Positions 25,788-32,542 of a stretch of 64,000 bases of DNA are shown here, piece after piece; position 1 is the stretch's first letter, and every line of letters starts with the position of its first letter. A program made the translations under genes and the position numbers. The notes beneath the pieces were generated by a model that worked only from the letters and a program-made list of their open reading frames with translations, did not search any database and was not told where the DNA came from. The DNA is from Lentisphaerae bacterium GWF2_49_21 (GTDB lineage: Bacteria > Verrucomicrobiota > Lentisphaeria > Victivallales > GWF2-50-93), in contig MHBH01000077.1 in NCBI GenBank assembly GCA_001804805.1, positions 1 through 64,000 of the forward strand, in the 5' to 3' direction.

Positions 25788-26312
25788 ATGAAGACAAACG
25801 CACAGGTTGCAATAATAATGGGAAGCAAGAGCGATCTCCCCAACCTCAAACGCGCCTTTGAAATACTCAGGGATTTCGGCGTGCCTTGCACCGCAAGGGT
25901 GATGTCCGCCCACCGGACGCCCCACGATGCTGCGAATTTCGCATCGGAAGCCGAGAAGAACGGAGTCAAGGTGATCATCTGCGCCGCCGGAATGGCCGCA
26001 CACCTCGCCGGAGTCGTCGCCGCCCACACAACCCTGCCTGTCATAGGCATCCCGATGGCATGCGAGCCCTTCAACGGACTCGACGCCCTCCTCGCAATGG
26101 TACAGATGCCTCCCGGAATCCCTGTTGCCACGGTCACCGCCGGAAAATCCGGAGCCGACAACGCCGCTTTGCTCGCAGTAGCCATACTTGCGCTTTCAGA
26201 CGCCTCCCTCGCCAGGAAGCTGAAAGATTTCCGCGTCAAACAGTCGGAGAAAGTCAAAGCCGCCGATGCAGAACTCCAGGAAACATTGAAGTCCGGCGGT
26301 ATTCCACAATGA
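25788..26312 (+). CDS. purE: N5-carboxyaminoimidazole ribonucleotide mutase
   Basis: A 174-residue class I PurE, which converts N5-CAIR to CAIR in purine synthesis. It has GSKSDLPN (12-19) for phosphate binding, SAHRTPHD (40-47) with the catalytic His42, AAGMAAHLAGVVAAHT and GIPMACEPFNGLDALLAMVQMP. Length and motifs are complete. It begins a tight plus-strand unit: its stop overlaps the ATG of the S41-like gene, which in turn overlaps the Sua5/YrdC gene. No purK or other pur genes are seen nearby. No riboswitch is evident in the 223 bp upstream. Confidence 0.95.
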   Translation: MKTNAQVAIIMGSKSDLPNLKRAFEILRDFGVPCTARVMSAHRTPHDAANFASEAEKNGVKVIICAAGMAAHLAGVVAAHTTLPVIGIPMACEPFNGLDALLAMVQMPPGIPVATVTAGKSGADNAALLAVAILALSDASLARKLKDFRVKQSEKVKAADAELQETLKSGGIPQ

Positions 26313-27319
26313 AAAGACTTTTCTCTTCCATAGTCTTTTTTCTTTCTCTTGCTGTTTCCGCCGCCGATGACGACAATCCGGCAGCAGACCAGGAAAATAC
26401 CGACCAGCCCGCCGCCGTGGAAAAAACCGAACAGAAAAACGGTACTGACGAAATGCTTGGCAAGGCCACCCCGTTCCGCAAGGACGTACTCTTCAAGGTC
26501 AATGAGGCCATTTCTGAAATTGAAAAGAACTGTCCATCGGCAATAAATAAATTCTCTGCACAGGACCAGGAGAAGATCATCAAGTCCCTGATCTCCTCGA
26601 TGAACTCCGGAATGGAATATCTCCCTGCGAACACCGCCGTCCCTGAAGATGTGAAAAAGAGAGCCAAGCCTCTGCCTTCAATAATAATCTCGGCGCAGAA
26701 GATCCTCTACCTCAGGCTGGACGAGTTCAACGCCGAAACATATGCAAAGCTCAAGGATGACTGCACCAACACCTCCAAGCTCGCAAACAAGCCCGTCGGA
26801 CTTATAATCGACCTCCGGGACTGCCAAGGATTCGACTATGAAAGCTGTCTTAAATCAGTCGCCCTGTTCTGCGCACCCGAGAAACTTCCAAAGACTGAAA
26901 ATCTCGAACTGCCTATCCGGATCCTGAACATCCCGGTGATGGTGCTTGTCGGGAACAAGACAAAGGGTGACGGGGAAATCTTCACGAGGCTGATGCTGGA
27001 GAACGGCCAGTGCCTCGTATCCGGAGGCGGAACAGCGGGTTCGCCTTTCAAGAAAGTGAAAGTCGTGCTGAAATCCGGAAACATACTTCTCATCCCGGCC
27101 GTACCGGAATGTCTTTCAAGCATCCCCACCTCGCAGCTGATTCCCGCCTTGAACGTTGTGCCATATCCCCAGGTGGAATATGAAAAGCTTTCCGCAACTG
27201 CCGGAAGCGAAGATACCGACAAATGCCTTCTAAGGGCGATTGACCTCCTTATCAGTCTTGAAGCTCTTCACAGGGAACAGAAGAAACGTTCCAATGAAAC
27301 TCCTAAAAAGTCAAAATAG
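26309..27319 (+). CDS. Exported S41-peptidase-like protein lacking catalytic residues
   Basis: A 336-residue exported protein: signal peptide (KRLFSSIVFFLSLAVSAAD), an acidic Gln/Glu/Pro linker, then a fold reminiscent of the tail-specific protease (S41) core. That core shows GLIIDLRDCQGFDYESC, VMVLVGNKTKGDGEIFTRLM and ENGQCLVSGGGTAGSPF. Aligning by eye with active enzymes, the catalytic serine of the SASASE motif is Gly in TKGDGE, and the lysine of FGKG appears to be Ser in AGSPF. It is therefore probably not a protease. It starts inside the purE stop (ATGA overlap). Role unknown; perhaps a peptide-binding protein. Confidence 0.65.
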   Translation: MKRLFSSIVFFLSLAVSAADDDNPAADQENTDQPAAVEKTEQKNGTDEMLGKATPFRKDVLFKVNEAISEIEKNCPSAINKFSAQDQEKIIKSLISSMNSGMEYLPANTAVPEDVKKRAKPLPSIIISAQKILYLRLDEFNAETYAKLKDDCTNTSKLANKPVGLIIDLRDCQGFDYESCLKSVALFCAPEKLPKTENLELPIRILNIPVMVLVGNKTKGDGEIFTRLMLENGQCLVSGGGTAGSPFKKVKVVLKSGNILLIPAVPECLSSIPTSQLIPALNVVPYPQVEYEKLSATAGSEDTDKCLLRAIDLLISLEALHREQKKRSNETPKKSK

Positions 27320-27899
27320 CGCTGACCAGTCCCTGATAATCGGCGAATGCGCCGAATTGCTATCCGGCAAAGGGGTTGTCCTGCTCCTCCCGACTGAAAC
27401 CGTCTACGGCTTCATGTGCCGCTGGGACGATTCAAAGGCTCGCGACAAGATTTTCCAGATGAAGAAAAGAAATTCCGACAAGCCGTTCCAAATGCTCGTA
27501 TCTTCAATTGCACAAGCTGAAAAGGAAGGACTTGTCTTTGAGGGCGAATCCCGGAAAATAGCTGAAAAGTTCTTCCCCGGCGCAATGACGCTGGTGGTTA
27601 AAAACAAAAATGGAGGGACAACCGGACTCCGCATCCCCGACCATCCTCTTATATTGAAACTGATTGAAAAGATAAACGCCCCCCTCGCCGCGACAAGCGC
27701 AAACATTTCCGGGGAGTCTGCGGCGCTGACGCTTGAAGACGCACTGAAAAATCTAGAAATCCTCCCGGACGTCGCGGTCGACGGCGGAAAAATAGAAGCA
27801 GGTATCGCGTCGACTGTCGTCGATGCCACATCAAGCCCGTTCAAGATTTTGCGTGAAGGCCCGATAAGCGAAGAAGGAATCAGAAAGGCAATAAGATAG
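27294..27899 (+). CDS. Threonylcarbamoyl-AMP synthase, Sua5/YrdC/YciO family
   Basis: A 201-residue protein with the YrdC fold. It has VVLLLPTETVYGFMCR near the start, KKRNSDKPFQMLVSS, FPGAMTLVVKN, GLRIPDHP, TSANISGE and SSPFKILREG. The family makes threonylcarbamoyl-AMP for the t6A modification of ANN-decoding tRNAs. The KxR and SxN motifs of true TsaC/Sua5 are present in form (KKR and SAN). There is no Sua5 C-terminal domain. ATG 27294 lies within the end of the S41-like gene, giving a 26-base overlap; the frame is open further upstream, but those residues are not family-like. Confidence 0.9.
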   Translation: MKLLKSQNSADQSLIIGECAELLSGKGVVLLLPTETVYGFMCRWDDSKARDKIFQMKKRNSDKPFQMLVSSIAQAEKEGLVFEGESRKIAEKFFPGAMTLVVKNKNGGTTGLRIPDHPLILKLIEKINAPLAATSANISGESAALTLEDALKNLEILPDVAVDGGKIEAGIASTVVDATSSPFKILREGPISEEGIRKAIR

Positions 27900-27900
27900 G

Positions 27901-27927
27901 ATTTTTCACCACGAAGGTCACGAAGAA
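27901..27927. repeat. CACGAAGGTCACGAAG-type intergenic repeat
   Basis: TTCACCACGAAGGTCACGAAGA is one of several related words in this window. The others are CGCAGAGGCGCAAAGTCGCAAAG at 30055-30079, CTCTGTGCCCTCTGTGGTTGAAAG at 30403-30426, and CTTTGTGTCTTTGCGCCTCTGTGCGAG at 37556-37582. All lie between genes. They look like one dispersed family in both orientations; no function is known to me. Confidence 0.5.
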
Positions 27928-27951
27928 TAACTGCTACTATGGAGATGTACA

Positions 27952-28755
27952 ATGAAGCGGGCTCTTCTTTTCTTTTTCCTTCTAATGCCAATTACATTTC
28001 CTGCTGATCTAAAAACTGCTCCAGATGTAAAAGCCGTTGAGCAGGAACAGAAGCCCCCTCCACATCTAGAAACGGAAGCCAAGCCGACAGGGTCTGAAAA
28101 ACTCAAAGAAGTTCCTGATAAAACTAAAAAGAAAATAGAATTAATAAACAAGAAACTGGACTCAATTGTTTTCGACCTTGTAGATCTCGAAAATGTCACA
28201 CCCTTTACGGCAGTAGATTATTTTCATTCCAAGAGCTTTGGTTTTGATCCGGTAAAAACAGGAATTAATATCATGTTGCTCAATGATTTCAGTAAACCTG
28301 GCACAGTCACACCTGTAATTACCATCAGAGAAAAAAATATCTCCGTTGGCAGCCTACTGAAGAAGTTATGTGATCAAGCGTCACTGAATATGAAAATTGA
28401 ACCTTATTCTGTTGTTATAGGTCGCAACATCCCTGTATATGACATGGCTATGAGTCCCCTTTCTAAAGGTAAATGCTCAAAAATAATAATCGATGAAATT
28501 AACTTGAGAGGGGCAAAGATAAAAGACATAGTAGTTCATCTAACCGAAAGAAGCATAGAGCATGATGAAGACGAAGAGAATAAAGGTTTGAATGTATTTG
28601 TTGATGAAAAAATAGAAGTTCCGGGAGTATCATTGACTCTTGACGATATCCCTATCGGAGAAGTTATCAGGTATATATGCATTCTTCTTGATTTGAAATA
28701 TGAAGTAAAAGAAAATACCGTCATATTATACAAGGATAAAAAAACTCAGCCGTGA
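27952..28755 (+). CDS. Exported protein with two STN/secretin-N-like domains, AT-rich
   Basis: A 267-residue exported protein with a signal peptide (RALLFFFLLMPITFPAD) and a Pro/Lys-rich linker. It has two similar domains of about 85 residues: FDLVDLENVTPFTAVDYF to MKIEPYSVVIGR (about 64-164), and IIIDEINLRGAKIKDIVV to YEVKENTVILYK (about 178-262). Each has the beta-alpha-beta layout with ITIREKNISVGSLLK or VSLTLDDIPIGEVIR, typical of STN/secretin short domains in TonB transducers and secretins. No secretin barrel or TonB receptor follows. The gene is clearly richer in A+T than its neighbours, which hints at separate ancestry or relaxed expression constraints. Confidence 0.65.
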   Translation: MKRALLFFFLLMPITFPADLKTAPDVKAVEQEQKPPPHLETEAKPTGSEKLKEVPDKTKKKIELINKKLDSIVFDLVDLENVTPFTAVDYFHSKSFGFDPVKTGINIMLLNDFSKPGTVTPVITIREKNISVGSLLKKLCDQASLNMKIEPYSVVIGRNIPVYDMAMSPLSKGKCSKIIIDEINLRGAKIKDIVVHLTERSIEHDEDEENKGLNVFVDEKIEVPGVSLTLDDIPIGEVIRYICILLDLKYEVKENTVILYKDKKTQP

Positions 28756-28845
28756 TATATTACTGTAATTAAATAAAAGTTGAACGAATTTAAACATCAT
28801 GAAAATCCTGTTATCCTGTCAAAATATCCGAGCATTTAAATAAAC

Positions 28846-30054
28846 ATGCAGAACATAATAATTGACAAGCCGTACAAGTTCGTTCCGCCGAAGCATTACA
28901 GTTTCTGGGCGCGGATGATGATGCCGTTCCTGACGGGAATCGTAAAGAGGGATCATGGGATAGAATCCTCCGAGTTCATCGGTCTTGAAAAGCTCAAGGC
29001 TTCGCTGGAAACCGGACACGGCATCATCCTTACCCCGAACCACTGCCGTCCATGTGATCCAATCGTTGTCGGGCTCATGGCAAGTTCATTCTCGCAGCCT
29101 TTGTACATAATGGCGAGCTGGCACCTTTTCATGCAAAGCACGTTCATGCGAAGGCTTCTCACCCGGATGGGCGCCTTCAGCATGTACAGGGAAGGACTCG
29201 ACCGTGAAGCGATAAAATGCGCAGTGCAAATCCTCACTGAAGCAAAGCGTCCGCTGGTTATATTCCCAGAAGGCGTGGTGTCACGGACGAATGACAGGCT
29301 CAACCATCTCATGGAAGGAACAGTATTCATAGCCCGCAACGCCGCAAAGCAGAGGGCGGCACTTCCAAAGCCCGGCAAGGTTGTCATCCATCCAGTCGCT
29401 ATCAGATATCTCTTCAGGGGCGACATCGAGAAGGCACTGAAGCCAGTCCTTGAGGATATCGAACGGCGTCTTTCCTGGAGGCCACAGAACGATCTGCCCA
29501 TCAAGGAAAGGATATTCAAGGTCGGCGACGTCCTCCTTTCACTCAAGGAGATCGAATATTTCGACAAGCCACAGCCGGGGGGCATCGGAGAACGCACGAA
29601 AAGGCTTATAGACCAGATTCTCGATCCGATTGAAAAGGAATGGATTACCGGGAAGAAGGAGGAGGTTGTCACAGCAAGAGTCAAGGCATTGAGGGCCGTG
29701 ATACTTCCGGAAATGATCTCCGGCGAGATCGACGAGAACGAACGCGCGCGCCGCTGGCGCCAGCTTGCCGACCTGTATCTCGCGCAGCAGCTGTACTTCT
29801 ATCCTCCCGACTATTTCAGCGAACCGCCGACTGCAGAACAGATGCTTGAGACTGTCGAACGTTTCGAGGAGGATCTCACGGATGTCGCCAGAATCTACAG
29901 GCCTATCCATGTTGTCATCCAGGTAGGCGATGCAATTGAAGTCAGTCCGGTCAGGGATCGCAGCGCGGAAACGGATCCGGTGATGGCGAAGCTGCGCACG
30001 GACTTGGAAAGGATGCTGGAGGAGACGAAGAAAAGAGATAAGAAAGAATCTTAA
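28846..30054 (+). CDS. 1-acyl-glycerol-3-phosphate acyltransferase-like protein (PlsC family)
   Basis: A 402-residue member of the glycerolipid acyltransferase family. The catalytic NHCRPCD (NHx4D) lies at residues 65-71, with YREGLDREA and the substrate-binding FPEGVVSR at about 140. The C-terminal 180 residues extend beyond the usual 240-residue enzyme and are helical and charged. The family transfers acyl groups to lysophosphatidate or related acceptors at the inner membrane. There is no clear transmembrane helix beyond the hydrophobic segment near 24-32. It is monocistronic. The acceptor is not certain. Confidence 0.83.
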   Translation: MQNIIIDKPYKFVPPKHYSFWARMMMPFLTGIVKRDHGIESSEFIGLEKLKASLETGHGIILTPNHCRPCDPIVVGLMASSFSQPLYIMASWHLFMQSTFMRRLLTRMGAFSMYREGLDREAIKCAVQILTEAKRPLVIFPEGVVSRTNDRLNHLMEGTVFIARNAAKQRAALPKPGKVVIHPVAIRYLFRGDIEKALKPVLEDIERRLSWRPQNDLPIKERIFKVGDVLLSLKEIEYFDKPQPGGIGERTKRLIDQILDPIEKEWITGKKEEVVTARVKALRAVILPEMISGEIDENERARRWRQLADLYLAQQLYFYPPDYFSEPPTAEQMLETVERFEEDLTDVARIYRPIHVVIQVGDAIEVSPVRDRSAETDPVMAKLRTDLERMLEETKKRDKKES

Positions 30055-30440
30055 CGCAGAGGCGCAAAGTCGCAAAGAATGAATTTATTTACCACGGAGA
30101 ACTCAGAGTGAATCTTCTCCGTGATCTCGAATAAGATGAGCTGATTTCAAAAACACAATAAAACGGTTGTTGCGGAAATATGCCCGTTGGAGTCCAAACT
30201 TTAGTTTGTCTTGGCATTTCCCGACACCCGTTGGGGCCGGGATCTTCGACAACAGGTTACGCAAGCTGAAGCTTGTACTCCAACGAAAGCAATCAGCTCA
30301 ATAGAGGCAATTTTGAAATTGCCTCAAGATAATAAATGATTTATTTTTTAGTTTTTTGCGTTCACAGAGCAAAACTATTTTCTTTTGTCAAAATATTTAG
30401 CTAATCTCTGTGCCCTCTGTGGTTGAAAGAAAGAATTATA
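30055..30440. repeat. 386 bp gene-free gap with inverted repeat and dispersed words
   Basis: At about 30184-30290, CGTTGGAGTCCAAACTTTAG and CAAGCTTGTACTCCAACG-type arms (30270-30288) form an imperfect inverted repeat. It encloses smaller hairpins (CAAACTTTAGTTTG and CCCGACACCCGTTGGGGCCGGG). A CGCAAAG-type word precedes it (30055-30079) and a CTCTGTGCCCTCTGTGG word follows it (30403-30426). No credible gene is seen here on either strand. Confidence 0.6.
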
Positions 30441-31169
30441 ATGTCTAATAAAACACGTGGAAAAATTATTGTAAACCTGATTCTCCTACTGCTTCTCCTC
30501 GGGGGCATCGGCGTCTGCTTTTATTTCCTCAAATATGCCGGGGATATCTCACCGGCAAAAAGATACGGACTGCGGATTGGAATAGTCGTGCTTGCACTCA
30601 TCGCGTGGTTCAGGAGCCAGTCGATGATTTCCGGCAGGGAATGCAAGTCGGGCCTGATCGCGGACCTGATCCATGACGTCTCAGCCGGCGCCAATGCATA
30701 TCTCAAGGCTCATCCGAAAGCCGCGAACGCCCTTCTGATCACAAGTTCCATGTTCATCGACATGTTCGGGATATTCCTGATCCTGGCGAGCGTCTTCGGT
30801 CCGAGCATGAGGCCGTTCGTCGCTCTTCTGATACTTTTCATGATGCGGCAGATCTGCCAGGCCTTGTGCGCCCTCCCGATCCCTCCCGAAATGATCTGGC
30901 GGAGCCCGGGCGTGCCATCGCTGCTTGTCACTTATGGCGTAGCGAACGACTTCTTTTTTTCCGGACACACGTCGATTGCTATGCTTGGCGCAATTGAAGT
31001 CTTTCGAATGTGTCCTCTATGGCTTGGAATAATTGCGGCAGTTGTGGCCGTCTTTGAAATGGTAACGGTACTGATCCTGAGGGCACATTACACGATGGAC
31101 GTGTTCACTGCGGTAGTCGCGGCGTTCTGCGCGACATGGCTGGCTGGTTTGCTCTGCGCGGTATTGTAG
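30441..31169 (+). CDS. PAP2-like / sphingomyelin-synthase-like phosphatase, integral membrane
   Basis: A 242-residue membrane protein with about six transmembrane helices. The C-terminal part has FFFSGHTSIAMLGAIEVF and RAHYTMDVFTAVVAAF. These contain the His of SGHT and the His-x3-Asp of HYTMD found in the PAP2_C/sphingomyelin-synthase-like group of lipid phosphatases or phosphotransferases. Its role would be in membrane lipid head-group turnover. I prefer ATG 30441 to the TTG at 30423. It stands near the acyltransferase gene, which fits a lipid role, though a 386 bp repeat-filled gap separates them. Confidence 0.78.
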   Translation: MSNKTRGKIIVNLILLLLLLGGIGVCFYFLKYAGDISPAKRYGLRIGIVVLALIAWFRSQSMISGRECKSGLIADLIHDVSAGANAYLKAHPKAANALLITSSMFIDMFGIFLILASVFGPSMRPFVALLILFMMRQICQALCALPIPPEMIWRSPGVPSLLVTYGVANDFFFSGHTSIAMLGAIEVFRMCPLWLGIIAAVVAVFEMVTVLILRAHYTMDVFTAVVAAFCATWLAGLLCAVL

Positions 31170-31496
31170 TGTAATTCCAAATCTAAAACGCCTGCAGGCC
31201 AAGTATATGTCGCCACCCTGCGGGGACTTATTATTAATTTCTATCCCGTTTTCCCCACGCTCACGCCTGGGGCTACAGGATGCCGCCCTCTGCGAGGGCT
31301 AAGATTAAAAACATTGTGCCCTTGCATCTTCTGTGAATTTGAAGATTGAGCCTATTTTTTAGGCCACGCAGTGGCTGGAATATTTTAGCCCCATGCGTAA
31401 GCGTGGGGAAGATTAGAAATGAAAAATTTAAAAAGTCCCCGCAGGGTGGCGACATATGTTTATCAAGGTGCTAAAATTCCGCTTCGGAATTTTATT
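31170..31496. repeat. 327 bp gene-free gap occupied by a palindromic element with 25 bp inverted ends
   Basis: Arms at 31205-31229 and 31433-31457 (ATATGTCGCCACCCTGCGGG, continued by GACTT) are perfect 25 bp inverted repeats. Between them lie paired sub-hairpins: CCCCACGCTCACGCCTGGGG with AGCCCCATGCGTAAGCGTGGGG, GCCGCCCTCTGCGAGGGC, GGCCACGCAGTGGC and a TGCATCTTCTG...GAAGATTGA stem. The whole can fold on itself. It carries no reading frame. The element at 19127-19316 contains the same modules rearranged. It lies between convergent genes, so it could also terminate both. Confidence 0.8.
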
Positions 31497-32051
31497 TTAT
31501 TTCTTTTTCGGGATGTACAGGGTCTGGCCGACGCGGAGATTGGTATCCTTCATCCTGTTCGCAGTCATGATATCCTGCACGGAGACATTATATGCTTTGG
31601 CGATAGCACCGAGAGTATGGCCTGATTCGACCTTGTGCACTAGGAACTCGCCGGCCCCGACGGGTCCGCCGCTGGAGGAAGCCGATGCTGCGGAAGCCCT
31701 GCTGACTTCCTTTGATATCTGTTCGATCATCTTGTTGATCGTGATCTGGCGTTCCTTGCTTTCGTTGGCGATCTGCTGCTGGAGGACCGCTATGTTCTTC
31801 TCGAGATTGGCGTTTTTCTGTTCGAGGGCGGCGATCTTCTGGTTGAGGTCGTTGACGACCCTGATGATCTCGCCGTTCGTATTCTGGAGGTTGACCACGG
31901 TGGCGGAGAGCTGGTCGGTCTGCACCCTAGCCGCGTCATACTGCTGCCTCTGGTACTGCGAACTCCTGCCGCCGCTAAGTTCCTCGCATCCGCAGAGCAT
32001 CAACGAGAGCCCCGTCGCCGTCAATAGAGAAAAAATAATCTGTCTTTTCAT
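31497..32051 (-). CDS. LysM-domain lipoprotein with coiled coil
   Basis: A 184-residue lipoprotein. The signal peptide ends in the lipobox LCGC (about residues 18-21). A coiled coil follows (about 40-110, LQNTNGEIIRVVNDLNQKI and repeats of that kind), then a Ser/Ala/Gly linker and one C-terminal LysM domain (VHKVESGHTLGAIAKAYNVS, MKDTNLRVGQTLYIPKK). LysM binds GlcNAc-containing glycans, so the protein probably ties the outer membrane to peptidoglycan, like a Pal- or Lpp-style anchor. I use ATG 32051 because it gives the proper lipoprotein signal; the frame is open eleven codons further. Confidence 0.87.
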   Translation of the reverse strand: MKRQIIFSLLTATGLSLMLCGCEELSGGRSSQYQRQQYDAARVQTDQLSATVVNLQNTNGEIIRVVNDLNQKIAALEQKNANLEKNIAVLQQQIANESKERQITINKMIEQISKEVSRASAASASSSGGPVGAGEFLVHKVESGHTLGAIAKAYNVSVQDIMTANRMKDTNLRVGQTLYIPKKK

Positions 32052-32127
32052 TTTATGGCCCCATGTTATTTTATATTTCTGCATATTATATTATTATTAG
32101 AGCTAATTACAAAATATTTATCAATCT

Positions 32128-32541
32128 ATGAACGACTTAAAATTCAGAGAAGCCGTAAACCAGATCGTCAAGGAAGACCCGAGGTATTCCCCGGAAGCCT
32201 ATGAATTCATAAGCAAGGCGGTAGTCTTCACGATGCTCAATCTCGGCAGGGACAAGTCAGCCAACCACCACGTCACCGGCAGGGAACTGCTCGAAGGATT
32301 CAGGCAGTACGCCATCCAGGAGTTCGGTCCGATGGCCGGCGAGATCCTGAAGAGCTGGGGGCTGACGGACAGTACCGCCGTAGGAAATGTCGTGTTCAAC
32401 CTGGTCAACAGGCAGCTTCTGGGAAAGAGCGACAATGACACCATGTCTGATTTCAAGAACGGTTTCGACTTTGAAAAGGCTTTTTCTGAGCCTTTCAAGA
32501 CTGACAATTCAAAAAACATCACCCCACCTGTTATTGTTTAG
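32128..32541 (+). CDS. Minf_1886-family conserved protein (TIGR04138-like)
   Basis: A 137-residue soluble protein with the sequence pattern I associate with the Minf_1886 family of Planctomycetes and Verrucomicrobia. Marks are DPRYSPEAYEFISKAVVFT, HHVTGRELLEGFRQYAIQEFGPMA, WGLTDSTAVGNVVFNLV and DFKNGFDFEKAFSEPF. The function is unknown. Its distribution is a strong hint that this genome belongs to the PVC group. The stop is directly before the M16 protease gene (one base apart), so they are co-transcribed. Confidence 0.82.
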   Translation: MNDLKFREAVNQIVKEDPRYSPEAYEFISKAVVFTMLNLGRDKSANHHVTGRELLEGFRQYAIQEFGPMAGEILKSWGLTDSTAVGNVVFNLVNRQLLGKSDNDTMSDFKNGFDFEKAFSEPFKTDNSKNITPPVIV

Positions 32542-32542
32542 C

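Noticed and set aside
31456-32100. 214-codon open frame on the plus strand
   Set aside because: It covers the LysM lipoprotein gene in antisense and starts inside the inverted-repeat element; the LysM gene has a clear lipobox and domain.
32387-32542. N-terminal extension of the M16 protease into the Minf_1886 gene
   Set aside because: The extension is an out-of-frame reading of a conserved gene and has no ribosome-binding site; a short extension at a TTG or CTG just before 32543 remains possible.
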